Positions 24,691-33,639 of a stretch of 64,000 bases of DNA are shown here, one piece after another. The notes beneath the pieces were generated by a model. The model had not been told where the DNA came from. It searched no databases and saw only the letters and a list, made by a program, of their open reading frames with translations. The position numbers and the translations under genes are program-made. Location: positions 1 to 64,000 of the forward strand of contig CAYTRT010000001.1 of assembly GCA_964440295.1 (NCBI GenBank), given 5' to 3'. Each line of letters starts with the position of its first letter. Position 1 is the stretch's first letter. The DNA comes from CALIKS01 sp964440295. Lineage in GTDB: Archaea > Thermoproteota > Nitrososphaeria_A > Caldarchaeales > Calditenuaceae.

Positions 24691-25122
24691 ATGGGAGAGG
24701 ATTTTGTCTCCAGAGACTCATTTATCGAAGCGTGGTTAGCAGAGCATCTTAAGAGGCTCAGCACTGGGATGCCTGTCAAAAGGCTTTCACTAAGACAGCT
24801 ATTATCAATGGAAAAGCCATCTGTCCAACTCTCAAATGGTGATCGACATTTCTTCAATAGAGATGAGTTGATGAAAGCAGCAGAATTGCTGGGTCACGAA
24901 TACTTGGATTACGAGGTTTTCCCACTCGTTTTCATATCGAGAAAAGAGATGGGCGGTGATGTGTACCTTATTAAGGGTAATGGTGCAGATGATATATTTA
25001 GAAGCCTAGTCGGCCTATCTGCCCCGGTTAGCAGAACAAAGGATGGGCAGGCATATACGTATAAGTCGCTCGTCATCGAGTTCATAAAGAAATACCCAAG
25101 TCTAGGACTTATCATGACGTGA
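24691..25122 (+). CDS. DUF61 family protein
   Basis: A 143-residue archaeal protein of the DUF61/COG2083 family. Features: an N-terminal helix ending IEAWLAEHLKRLSTGMPVKRLSL, a central HFFNRDELMKAAELL, then a beta segment EVFPLVFISRKEMGGDVYLIKG, and a C-terminal helix. The family is archaeal and has no established function. It is divergent from rps9. Confidence 0.8.
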   Translation: MGEDFVSRDSFIEAWLAEHLKRLSTGMPVKRLSLRQLLSMEKPSVQLSNGDRHFFNRDELMKAAELLGHEYLDYEVFPLVFISRKEMGGDVYLIKGNGADDIFRSLVGLSAPVSRTKDGQAYTYKSLVIEFIKKYPSLGLIMT

Positions 25123-25228
25123 TTATTAACGCGGGGACAGATGCTCATCGAGGAAGATATATGAAATATTGAGCAACCATTGTAGTTTGTGTATTTTTAA
25201 ATAATGCCCTGCCTGTATAACATACAGT

Positions 25229-26396
25229 ATGAGTGCCAAGATTCCACTTCAGAGAGTATCAAGTAATGTGTGGTTGATTCCGAAAGAATACCGTGGAGAT
25301 ATGAAGACTCCGGTCTACGTGTACGCGTCTGAGCAATTGTTACAGAAGATGCTATTGGATAGAACATTGATACAGGCAGTCAATGTCTCCACGCTTCCTG
25401 GCGTTATGAAGCAAGTGGCCGTCTTGCCAGACGCTCACGAAGGCTATGGATTCCCGATTGGAGGCGTGGCGGCAATGGACGCAACTGAGGGTGTCGTTTC
25501 TCCTGGAGGAGTTGGATACGACATCAACTGCGGCGTTAGGCTGATGNNNNNNNNNNNNNNNNNNNNNNNNNNNNNNNNNNNNNNNNNNNNNNNNNNNNNN
25601 NNNNNNNNNNNNNNNNNNNNNNNNNNNNNNNNNNNNNNNNNNNNNNGGAAGCAGAGGATATGGGCATCAGATCTGTAGCGATTTCCTGAAAGTAATGGAG
25701 CGCGCCGTCCATAAATACAACTTAAGGCTACCCGACAGGGAGCTTGCATGCGCACCGGCTAACAGCCCCGAGGCAGCTCAGTACCTCATGGCCTTTGGAT
25801 GTGCCGTTAATTTTGCCTTTGCAAATAGACAAGCCATCAGCCACTGGGTCAGGCAAAGTTTCGAGCAGGTTTTCAAGCAACCTGCAGACTCCCTCTCGAT
25901 GAAGATTGTGTATGACGTGGCTCACAACATAGTTAAGCTTGAGAAGCATAAAGTAGATGGAGAGCTAAGGGACGTATTTGTTCACAGGAAGGGAGCTACA
26001 AGGAGCTTTCCAGGTGGACATGAATACTACAGCGCGATGATACCCACAACATACAGAGACCATGGACAACCAGTATTTTTACCTGGAAGCATGGGCACCG
26101 CGAGTTGGGTGCTCGTCGGGATGCCTGACTCACTAGAACTTAGCTTCGGAAGTACAGCCCACGGAGCTGGGCGAATGATGAGTAGAGCAGGTGCAAAGCG
26201 ACATTACAGAGGCGACACAGTGATACGGCTACTAGAGACCAAGGGAATATACGTTAAGGCAGACACGATGGATACAATTGTCGAGGAAGTGCCAGAAGCA
26301 TATAAAGATCCAGACGAGGTAGTAGAAGTCGCACATCAAGTAGGACTAAGCAGAAAGGTTGCACGCTTAGTTCCAATAGGCGTTGTCAAGGGTTAA
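25229..26396 (+). CDS. rtcB: RtcB RNA ligase (tRNA-splicing ligase), interrupted by gap
   Basis: GTP- and metal-dependent RNA ligase joining 2',3'-cyclic-phosphate and 5'-OH ends in tRNA splicing. Before the gap: PDAHEGYGFPIGG and GYDINCGVRLM, with C101 a metal ligand. After it: GSRGYGHQICSDFL, FANRQAISHWVR, YDVAHNIVKLE, VHRKGATRSFP, GSMGTASWVLVG, and the guanylylation-site region TAHGAGRMMSR. The two halves are in different frames as drawn, only because the gap length is nominal. Relative to RtcB of about 480 residues, about 125-130 residues are missing, including the GNHF metal histidine. Archaeal rtcB often carries inteins, so the hidden part could also be longer. Confidence 0.95.
25547..25646. 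other. Scaffold gap (100 N) inside rtcB
   Basis: Exactly 100 N. The flanks resume in a different reading frame, and family length calls for about 380 missing nt, so the N count is a placeholder. Confidence 0.95.
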
Positions 26397-26403
26397 AAGA
26401 TTC

Positions 26404-29400
26404 TTATATAAAGTCATGCTCTAAGATAAAACTCAGTAGATACATATTTCTAAGGTCATCAATGGTCACCTTTTCAATGATGGGGCCGAGCTTATCAATG
26501 ATTATTCTGCGCCAGTTTGGACTCGATAGGTCGAGCGAGAGCCTAGCCGCCTCTGCGGCTATGTCTAGAGGATTTGACTCTCTTTTCATGCCAATCAATT
26601 TCTCTACCTCACTGAGTGGTAACCCCTCACCTAATTTCTCAATAATTTTTTTCTTAACATCCACGATTGACCCGACGATTTCTATCCCTATTAGTTTCGT
26701 TTCAAGTGATTTTAGGTTTAAACTACTAAATACTGTTTTTAACAGTGATGAGTCATAGACATAGATGGTGAAGTTCTCGTCTATTCTTTTAGAAATAATT
26801 GCCGAGGCCTCTAAATATGATTCATCAGTCCCCTCCGGCGTCTTAAACCCTATTGGTACATAAAATCTCTCTCCATCATAGACGCCAATGCAGTAAATCA
26901 TAACAGCGCCGTATGGATCGAGGACATATCTATTTGCAGTTATGACGGCTCTTTTATGCGACCTGCTCGGTAATGGAATGACGATCTCCTTTTCGCCTAG
27001 TTTAAGCTTCATTGACTTTCTAAGCAATATCTGATCGATTATCTTTAGAGAGTAGTGCTTAGCCACGTTCCAGTCCATTCCCCTTGCAAGTAAAGTGGAG
27101 TAGGCTGTTTCGTTGATTTCCTCTATCAAGAATTCATCCAGCTCGTCGGGTTTGTATTCCTCTATATTCTTCTTAAATGATAGCCAGTCTAATACTTCTA
27201 GTAGTCCAGCAGACTCAGTTTCATGGATTGACACAAATTTCCTATCACCAACAACTACGACATCATACTCAATAGTATCAAGTGGAATAGCTAGCGTCCT
27301 CCTCATTACTAGTTCTATATAGGCTAAACCGAGCCTGAGCAAATTTGGATCATCTGTAGGATCCAATTCGAGCAGCATTCCATAAGTGTAATCAGAATAT
27401 ACGCCATTTGTCGATGCTGGAACAATGATGCTCTTTACGTCGTGGCTTATGACTGTATTATTCCCCACCACGTAATATCTGTAGTGTTTACTCCTAATTC
27501 GCCACTGTACGTGATTGGGAATCTTTATGTATTTGTTAAATCCTTCAGGCGCCTTAACTACGCATTGCACGTCTGAGTGTAGCCTACCTGAGTAGTAGTC
27601 TGATCTTATCGATGCCGGTTCTCCCCACTTCCTCTTGGTTGCGTAATACTCTTCTAGCGGGTAAGATAGCTCCTCATACCTCATCAACGTGGATTCGCTT
27701 AGGTCCTCAACAATCACTGAAGTTACAGCCCTACTACTGTCCCGCGATCTAACATGCCTAGTGACTACTCCATCCGATGTATAGTCTATGCATCCTACCT
27801 GAAATTTTTCAACCAAATCAACATGCGATATATCTTCCAGCTGCTCAAAGTGGTCATTCTTTTTCCTAAGTCTTTTTACTCCGAGTGGGATTGCGAATTC
27901 GTAAAAATTCATTTTCAACCAGGCTTTCTTGCCCTCTCTAGTCAGTTGCAGGTCCTTTCTGAGTCTCAGCGTCTCAAGTAGTTTGAGCTCTTCTTCAGTC
28001 AAATCAGTCAATAGTGATTGTCTACTCATTTTGAACAATCCGGTGAATAATGTTATGTAATTATTGTGAGTGTTTATAATGATCTTTTCCCTCGGTAGGT
28101 TGAGCCATTTAATGAGCGCAGATGTTCCTCTTCTGAGTAAATTATAGTCCCATGAATGCTGTGGAATAATGACGCTCTCCGTCCTCGTAATCGTTTCTCT
28201 TCTACCCTTTCTGCCCTCCTTTTGTAAGAATTCTCGAAGACTCTCAGGCAGTCCAATATGGACAGTTCTTATCACTTGTCCGATATCGATGCCTTGTGAA
28301 AGAGTTCTCGGCGAGACCAGTATCTTTACTCTGCCTTCTCTTGCCTTTTCTTCAATGCTTTCTCTGATGTTTTTATCGATCAAATGATGGTGAGCATAGG
28401 CCTTCCCTTCGCCTATACGTTCTGATAGGAGTCTCGCGATCTCTTCTGATTTAGAGATGCTTCTAGTGAACACAATTGTAATTCCCGGGTCTTCAGCATA
28501 TGCAGATAAAATATCTAAATAGCTCGGGGTTTCTTCCTCTATCTTTATCCCGGCAATTCTAGCCAATTCCAGAATTTTATAGAAATTCTTCTTGAATGCT
28601 TCATAATCGTTTAGCGATTCGACGATGTCTTTACCAATATTCAGCCTCTCGATCTTGTCTCTCTCTTCTCGTATGTCTTCCCAAATCTTTTTCAAGTTTT
28701 TTCCAACTACGATGTATGTCTTATTTTCAGGGTGGAAAGCCCTGCCCTCTATTACTTCATATTCACGACCATTTATCGCCTTTAAGGCCTCTCCCACCTC
28801 AGATGGATTCTCAAGCATGGCTGTTAAAACAGCAATCAAGAAATTACGCATTATTAAGCGCCCAATTATTCTAAGCATCCCCAGCAGTATCGCGATGCTT
28901 CTCGGCGAATAAAAATCAAAATCATCAATGACTAGAAAAGAAAAATTATATAGAAATTCTCTGAGTAATGGAGGTTTATTTGTTCCGAGCTTTTTCAGGT
29001 CGCTAAGTAAGAATGCAGGGTTAGTCAAAATTATGTCCGCGCTCTCTACTTCTCTCCTTACGGTCCTATATCCTCTCTCAGCAGCTATTCGAGTCCTCGT
29101 AGGTGCGTCGATTATCATGACCCTTAAACCAACTGCCTCGCCGTATCTCCTAAGCCTCACCACCTGGTCATTCGACAACGCAAGTGTAGGATACAATACG
29201 AGTGTTTTGCATCTCTTACTAGCGGCGTATATGAACCAGGCCTCTGTCTTTCCTGAGCCAGTTCCAGATCTGAGAATTATGTTTTTACCGGCTAGGAGAG
29301 CGTTGTAAGAATTTAACTGGTGCTCAAATAACTTGCTTGAGCCAATTTCTATGCCCTTATTTTTTAATTCCGGGATAATATCGGAAAATGTGAGATTGAC

Positions 29401-29481
29401 ACGGCTAGGAGTAACTTTTTCTTCGCTTAATTCATAGTATTCATATCCCAGCTGTCTCAATAGTTCTCCAGTATCAATCAT
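26404..29481 (-). CDS. Large SF2 helicase with DDFD motif II and unrecognised C-terminal half
   Basis: A 1025-residue protein. Residues 45-430 are a clear SF2 helicase core: Q-type motif FEHQLNSYNALLAGK, Walker A SGTGSGKT (72-79), motif Ia LYPTLALSNDQ, motif Ib TNP (153-155), motif II VIDDFD (186-189), motif IV IVFTRSISKSEEIARLL, motif V RTLSQGIDIG, and motif VI QKEGRKGRR. Motif II is DDFD instead of DEAD/DEAH. The organisation is closest to the Hrq1/YprA-like (COG1205) or Lhr-like DNA helicases, but the expected C-terminal cysteine cluster is absent. Residues about 480-1025 are alpha/beta, and I do not recognise them. The neighbour rtcB is convergent. A DNA or RNA remodelling role is inferred from the core only. 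Confidence 0.8.
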   Translation of the reverse strand: MIDTGELLRQLGYEYYELSEEKVTPSRVNLTFSDIIPELKNKGIEIGSSKLFEHQLNSYNALLAGKNIILRSGTGSGKTEAWFIYAASKRCKTLVLYPTLALSNDQVVRLRRYGEAVGLRVMIIDAPTRTRIAAERGYRTVRREVESADIILTNPAFLLSDLKKLGTNKPPLLREFLYNFSFLVIDDFDFYSPRSIAILLGMLRIIGRLIMRNFLIAVLTAMLENPSEVGEALKAINGREYEVIEGRAFHPENKTYIVVGKNLKKIWEDIREERDKIERLNIGKDIVESLNDYEAFKKNFYKILELARIAGIKIEEETPSYLDILSAYAEDPGITIVFTRSISKSEEIARLLSERIGEGKAYAHHHLIDKNIRESIEEKAREGRVKILVSPRTLSQGIDIGQVIRTVHIGLPESLREFLQKEGRKGRRETITRTESVIIPQHSWDYNLLRRGTSALIKWLNLPREKIIINTHNNYITLFTGLFKMSRQSLLTDLTEEELKLLETLRLRKDLQLTREGKKAWLKMNFYEFAIPLGVKRLRKKNDHFEQLEDISHVDLVEKFQVGCIDYTSDGVVTRHVRSRDSSRAVTSVIVEDLSESTLMRYEELSYPLEEYYATKRKWGEPASIRSDYYSGRLHSDVQCVVKAPEGFNKYIKIPNHVQWRIRSKHYRYYVVGNNTVISHDVKSIIVPASTNGVYSDYTYGMLLELDPTDDPNLLRLGLAYIELVMRRTLAIPLDTIEYDVVVVGDRKFVSIHETESAGLLEVLDWLSFKKNIEEYKPDELDEFLIEEINETAYSTLLARGMDWNVAKHYSLKIIDQILLRKSMKLKLGEKEIVIPLPSRSHKRAVITANRYVLDPYGAVMIYCIGVYDGERFYVPIGFKTPEGTDESYLEASAIISKRIDENFTIYVYDSSLLKTVFSSLNLKSLETKLIGIEIVGSIVDVKKKIIEKLGEGLPLSEVEKLIGMKRESNPLDIAAEAARLSLDLSSPNWRRIIIDKLGPIIEKVTIDDLRNMYLLSFILEHDFI

Positions 29482-29537
29482 GAGTCCTACTAAGAATTGA
29501 TGAGTAGTTCAGATAATTAAGCATAACAGTCTAACTG

Positions 29538-30236
29538 CTAAGAAGACTTATTAGCTATAATTATCACGATTCCGCCGAAGAATAATTGTTTAAATAAACT
29601 GAGCTTGAAGTATTTCTCTAGCTGCTTAACTAGCCTAGAATTTCTCAGTAACCGTCTGTAGGTGGGGTGAATCATGTATATTAGTCTCCCTGCCCGTGGA
29701 ACGGTAAACAATGTTAGGAACGGCGCGAAGATGCTCCAGTAGATACTGAAAACAAGTTGCAAAGATTTTTGATCAGGCTTGCCGATATCTATCACGGTTA
29801 ATTTTGCATTTTTCCTCATAATCAAGGATAATTTTCTCAAGGCCTTATCTAGGTCATACACGTCACGTAGCGAAAAGGCCATGTAGACTCTGTCAAATAA
29901 TGAGTCTCTAAAGGGCGGCGCCTCAAGCAAACCAACTACATAATGTGCTCTATAATCATTCATAACTTCTTTCGCAATTTTTAACATGTTCAGGAGCGGA
30001 TCCAGCAAAACTAGGCCATTTAACTTATTCGAGGTTTTCAACAATTCGATCGTTAGCGATCCATCTCCTGCGCCGGCATCCAGAACTAAGCCTTGCGGAG
30101 GCCCAGCAAGCCTGACTCCCATTCTGCGAACCTTTACGTCGAGTCCCAGAGAAATTACTCTATTGATTAGTCGATATCTCTTTTCAAGTTTTGATATACT
30201 CGTTATGACTGGAGTCCAGTCGTTCGCCAGCCCCAT
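29538..30236 (-). CDS. Class I SAM-dependent methyltransferase (UbiE/COQ5-like)
   Basis: A 232-residue methyltransferase. SAM motif I is LVLDAGAGDGSLTIELLK, and post-I is LVLLDPLLNMLKIAKEVM. The UbiE-like segment FRDSLFDRVYMAFSLRDVYDLDKALRKLSLIMR is followed by LTVIDIGKPD. The C-terminal helical part (IYWSIFAPFLTLFTVPRAGRLIYMIHPTYRRL) also recalls UbiE, which methylates quinone rings, so a membrane quinone is a reasonable substrate guess. It lies 22 nt downstream of the MobA-like gene on the same strand, probably one transcript. Confidence 0.82.
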   Translation of the reverse strand: MGLANDWTPVITSISKLEKRYRLINRVISLGLDVKVRRMGVRLAGPPQGLVLDAGAGDGSLTIELLKTSNKLNGLVLLDPLLNMLKIAKEVMNDYRAHYVVGLLEAPPFRDSLFDRVYMAFSLRDVYDLDKALRKLSLIMRKNAKLTVIDIGKPDQKSLQLVFSIYWSIFAPFLTLFTVPRAGRLIYMIHPTYRRLLRNSRLVKQLEKYFKLSLFKQLFFGGIVIIIANKSS

Positions 30237-30258
30237 TGATGATTACCATCTTTATGTC

Positions 30259-30870
30259 TCATTCTTCTTTTGATTTTATTATTCTTTCGGCTCTTCTCGC
30301 TTCTTCTATGCTTGTTACTCTTAGTAACATGTTTAGTTTATCATCAAATATTTTTAATGCGTTCACGTTTATGAATAGTACATTGCGCATCTTTGATACT
30401 ATCTCGTCCATTTCTGTAGTTGATGATCTGTTGTAGGCGCTTAAAAACTCGGACGACCTATAAGAAGAAAATAAATAATATCTCTTGTCGTCAGATGTTC
30501 TTGGAATAGCTGCTGAAAATTTTCTACACACATCGAATAGGAAACTATTGTACTCCATTTTAAGTAGTGGCGCGTCGCATGGCAATACTAAGAAGGTATC
30601 CTCATGGTGGGATTCCTCCATAATACTCGCCAGTTGGGGGCCTATCATTTTATCACCAGCTAAGTAGATGCGTGCTAAGAACTTGTCTGCTAGGGAACTA
30701 TAGGCCTCTGCCTCTTTTTCACCACGAACCGAGATCATTATCTCTTCTACTTCATCGGGTATTGACTCGAGAACGTACTCCATAACGGGCCTATTATTGA
30801 TGGGGTATAGCCCCCGCTCTTTCCCCGCGATCTCTTTAAAGTCAGTCATTATCACTGCTAATCTTCCCAT
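30259..30870 (-). CDS. Degenerate MobA-like nucleotidyltransferase
   Basis: A 203-residue protein with the MobA/GT-A nucleotidyltransferase layout: an opening strand LAVIMTDFKEIAGKERGLYPINNRPVMEYVLES, a central ISVRGEKEAEAY, then FLVLPCDAPLLKMEY, where the Asp would bind metal. The nucleotide loop is eroded: the consensus LAGG-x-S-x-R-x-G-x-K reads MTDFKEIAGKERGL. It may still bind a nucleotide, or have lost catalysis. True MobA attaches GMP to molybdopterin; moaC is present at 55 kb. The next gene downstream is the UbiE-like methyltransferase, suggesting a cofactor or lipid context instead. Family assignment is moderate and function open. Confidence 0.65.
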   Translation of the reverse strand: MGRLAVIMTDFKEIAGKERGLYPINNRPVMEYVLESIPDEVEEIMISVRGEKEAEAYSSLADKFLARIYLAGDKMIGPQLASIMEESHHEDTFLVLPCDAPLLKMEYNSFLFDVCRKFSAAIPRTSDDKRYYLFSSYRSSEFLSAYNRSSTTEMDEIVSKMRNVLFINVNALKIFDDKLNMLLRVTSIEEARRAERIIKSKEE

Positions 30871-31052
30871 GTTTCTCCACGCTTCCCTAACATGAGATTT
30901 AACCGCATTTACTTATAAATATAAAAATCCATAGCTCAGAAGCAAGATGATTTCCAACACCTCATGTAAGCTCTTGGTATTCACGGGAAAATTCTCTGAA
31001 GCTTGAGTTGATAAAAATTAAATACGCCGTTCGTAGAGACTGAAAACTGAAA

Positions 31053-31673
31053 GTGATTAAATTGAAGAATCCGTTCAGCAGAAGTGGAGGTGGAGGAACT
31101 GCATTCTCGTCTGATGGTAGATACTTGGAAATAATTACGGCGCTGAAGATCCAGTCGGAGAAGCTCAATCGGACTAGCCAGCGGTTAATAGGGCGTGGCA
31201 AAGAGCTCTTTGAGCAATGTGTTAGGGCGCAGCAGGAGGGTGATGTTGGGAGGGCAACAATATATGCCAACGAAATAGCGCAGCTCCGGAAAATGTCTAG
31301 AATCGTAGTCAGAAGCCAGCTATCGCTTGAAAAAGTCATACTTAGGCTCGAGACTGTGAAAGAATTTGGCGATGTTATGCACGTACTTGGACCCGCCACT
31401 ACAATTATTAAGCAAGTGCAGTCGGATCTCTCAGGAATCGTGCCTGAAGTTGCTCAAAACCTCAAACATGTCGATGAAATCCTCGAGGGATTAATAATAG
31501 AGGCAGGCACAGTATCTGGCGCCGTAGTGAATGTCTCTGTATCGGATAGCGAGGCACAGAAGATACTGCAGGAAGCCTCGGAGATAGCGGCTCAGCGGAT
31601 GAAATCAACATTCCCAGAGATCCCTGAAGGAATAAAAACGATGGAGACCGACAGCATCTCGAAATCTCAATAA
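31053..31673 (+). CDS. ESCRT-III (CdvB/Snf7-type) membrane-remodelling protein
   Basis: A 206-residue protein with the ESCRT-III helical core. The N-terminus is basic with a Gly-rich linker (NPFSRSGGGG). Long helices cover about 22-100 (ALKIQSEKLNRTSQRLI ... AQLRKMSRIVVRSQLSLEKVILRLE) and 101-150. The tail holds F187-P-E-I-P191, which fits the MIM2 pattern (hydrophobic-Pro-x-hydrophobic-Pro) that binds the MIT domain of the ATPase CdvC/Vps4. No C-terminal winged helix is present, so it resembles the short CdvB1/B2 paralogues of Thermoproteota. Role: cell division and membrane scission. cdvA and cdvC are not in the window. The start is GTG at 31053. Confidence 0.9.
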   Translation: MIKLKNPFSRSGGGGTAFSSDGRYLEIITALKIQSEKLNRTSQRLIGRGKELFEQCVRAQQEGDVGRATIYANEIAQLRKMSRIVVRSQLSLEKVILRLETVKEFGDVMHVLGPATTIIKQVQSDLSGIVPEVAQNLKHVDEILEGLIIEAGTVSGAVVNVSVSDSEAQKILQEASEIAAQRMKSTFPEIPEGIKTMETDSISKSQ

Positions 31674-31730
31674 CGACAACTACGAAAAACTAATATTCTA
31701 TTTTTCTAACTTCTACTTCATTAGAGATCG

Positions 31731-32135
31731 TTGTCTAAAAAAATAGTAGTGGGTGTCGGCGTGTTCATCAGGGAGAATGATAAGGTATTATTGGTAAGGC
31801 GTTCTAGAGATCCAGGAAAGGGCAAATGGGCAATACCAGGTGGTAGGTTAAGATTCGGTGAAAAAATTAAGGATGCAGCCATAAGGGAGATTGAGGAAGA
31901 AACAGGATTAAAGGTCGAGATCACTAAGCTAATGGACGTCGTCGATGTATTTACCAAGGACTCTAAAGGAAGACTAAAAGAACACTTCGTGATTATTGAT
32001 TTTGAAGGAAGGGTCATAGGAGGAGAATTAAGAGCATCATCTGACGCTTTAGAAGCTAGATGGGTTGATAAATCATCAATCCATAAGTATGAATTAACTG
32101 AATCAACTGCGAAATTTCTCCAACAATACCTATAA
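31731..32135 (+). CDS. Nudix hydrolase
   Basis: A 134-residue Nudix protein. The Nudix box (G-x5-E-x7-R-E-x2-E-E-x-G) is GGRLRFGEKIKDAAIREIEE followed by ETGL. The N-terminal strands are VVGVGVFIRENDKVLLVRRS, with GKWAIPGG before the box. It hydrolyses a nucleoside diphosphate linked to X; the substrate is not determinable, and a sanitising 8-oxo-dGTPase or ADP-ribose role is possible. The start is TTG at 31731. It is followed 3 nt later by the convergent speE. Confidence 0.9.
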   Translation: MSKKIVVGVGVFIRENDKVLLVRRSRDPGKGKWAIPGGRLRFGEKIKDAAIREIEEETGLKVEITKLMDVVDVFTKDSKGRLKEHFVIIDFEGRVIGGELRASSDALEARWVDKSSIHKYELTESTAKFLQQYL

Positions 32136-32138
32136 GGT

Positions 32139-33065
32139 TTATTTAATGAAAATCGGCGAGCTGTCCTCTATTATTCTCCCCTCAACTTTTATGAGGCGCT
32201 CATACTTCTCAGCCAAGCACCTTAGCGAGAAATGCATATCGCCGGAGTAAAACCTCAGTCCGGACACCCCGTTTGATCTTAACCGTTCATTTATTTTTTC
32301 CGGCGATATCTCTAGTATATTATCATTGGAGGCAAATAGAAATCCCCACATACTCGAATACGACTTGATAAATGCCTGTAAGGATGTTACATATTTAAAA
32401 ACTGAGGAAAGTGTCTTCTTAATCGAGCTGTAAGATAGTTCGTTATGAACCGGAGAAGTTGCCTGGGTAGCCAGAACACCGTTACGAGTCAGTTTCCGTG
32501 AAGCTAATTCATAAAATTCACGCGTAAAAAGGAGGTATGACGGCCCACCTTCTAATGGATCTGTCACGTCGACTATCAATACGTCTATAGAATTGTCTTC
32601 TTGCTCAGATAACCACCTGCGCCCATCGTCAATGATTAATCTCAACCTAGCATCACTAAAGGCTCCATCATTTATCTCTCCCAAATATTTTGAACATATC
32701 TCCACAACTTCTTTGTCTATCTCAACCATCACTATTTCTTTGACGCTTCTCCATCTCTCCACCTCTCTTATTGTAGCTCCTTCCCCACCCCCAATTACTG
32801 CAACCCTCTTCGCATTACCATGCATAGCAAGCGACGGATGTACTAATGTTTCGTGGTAAAAGTACTCGTCCAATATTGATGATTGAATCTTATCATCGAG
32901 TAATAGACATTTACCATAAGGCAGTGTTTCGAGTACAGTTACTTTTTGATACTTAGTTTTTCCTTTAAATATAATATTAGAAACCTTATAGAATTCCAGT
33001 ATATCCGAACTTATCCATTCTGATTGCCATAGTCCCGTAGTTTCTTCTAGGTTATCCTCACTCAT
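32139..33065 (-). CDS. speE: Spermidine synthase family aminopropyltransferase
   Basis: A 308-residue aminopropyltransferase. Signatures: YQKVTVLETLPYGKCLLLDDKIQ with YFYHETLVHPSLAMH, the nucleotide site VAVIGGGEGATIREVERW, the acidic VEIDKEVVEICSKYL, and the gate segment LIVDVTDPLEGGPSYLLFTREFY. It transfers aminopropyl from decarboxylated AdoMet to a polyamine; archaeal members may make spermidine, thermospermine or longer polyamines, which cannot be told here. ATG overlaps the upstream speD by 4 nt, a coupled pair. Confidence 0.95.
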   Translation of the reverse strand: MSEDNLEETTGLWQSEWISSDILEFYKVSNIIFKGKTKYQKVTVLETLPYGKCLLLDDKIQSSILDEYFYHETLVHPSLAMHGNAKRVAVIGGGEGATIREVERWRSVKEIVMVEIDKEVVEICSKYLGEINDGAFSDARLRLIIDDGRRWLSEQEDNSIDVLIVDVTDPLEGGPSYLLFTREFYELASRKLTRNGVLATQATSPVHNELSYSSIKKTLSSVFKYVTSLQAFIKSYSSMWGFLFASNDNILEISPEKINERLRSNGVSGLRFYSGDMHFSLRCLAEKYERLIKVEGRIIEDSSPIFIK

Positions 33066-33508
33066 TCTTGACTACTGGCTACTTCCTCCTCAAGATAAGT
33101 CTTTTTCTTTATCATCACTCCTCTTTTTACTTCCATCACCGCTACTGAGTTGGGCTGTAGTTCGGCTTGAACTATCTCCAGCGCCTTCCAGGGATCAATT
33201 AATTTCCCGCACGTATAGATGTCAATAGCGGCATAGCCATACTCTGGCCATGTATGTATCGATAAATGGCTTTCTTTAATTATCAGTATAGCACTTACTC
33301 CGCCGTGTAGATCAAACTTTTTGCTAAACTCACCTATAACCTCGACTTTTGCTGCTTTTGCCGCTTCTTTTAATAACTTTATTAAAGCAGAAGTGTTGGT
33401 TAGTTTTTCTGGAGGGCAGTCATAAAAGTCTGCCACTAAGTGTCTTCCGAGGCCCTCAAACCTAGGTGAGTTAATGTGAACGTGATTCCCAACCCCCATA
33501 TCTAACAT
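33062..33508 (-). CDS. speD: S-adenosylmethionine decarboxylase proenzyme
   Basis: A 148-residue pyruvoyl-dependent decarboxylase. Self-cleavage should occur between E79 and S80 in IIKESHLSIHTWPE; H85 and C100 (YTCG) are the other conserved active-site residues. The N-terminal pattern GLGRHLVADFYDCPPEKL matches bacterial and archaeal SpeD proper. It supplies decarboxylated AdoMet to the overlapping speE. A second family member at 56.9 kb has a different pattern and is probably an arginine decarboxylase. ATG at 33499 is an alternative start. Confidence 0.93.
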   Translation of the reverse strand: MLDMGVGNHVHINSPRFEGLGRHLVADFYDCPPEKLTNTSALIKLLKEAAKAAKVEVIGEFSKKFDLHGGVSAILIIKESHLSIHTWPEYGYAAIDIYTCGKLIDPWKALEIVQAELQPNSVAVMEVKRGVMIKKKTYLEEEVASSQE

Positions 33509-33592
33509 AATTTTTTTAGTATAGCTAATAGTTAAACCTTAATTTAATTTGTCGTCGTCCACGAATATGTCCGGAGTGGAGTTTAGGTAAGG

Positions 33593-33601
33593 AATATATA
33601 T
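33593..33601 (+). promoter_or_regulatory. TATA box of the cdc48 gene
   Basis: AATATATAT on the plus strand about 43 nt upstream of the TTG start at 33640, predicting a start of transcription near 33623 and a short leader containing GTGGTGG as a weak ribosome binding site. Confidence 0.5.
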
Positions 33602-33639
33602 TTCTGGCATTCCCTAGATATTAGAGTGGTGGATTTTAT

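Noticed and set aside
25229..26396. Frameshifted rtcB pseudogene
   Set aside because: The frame change coincides with an N run of nominal length; both halves are intact and family-conserved.
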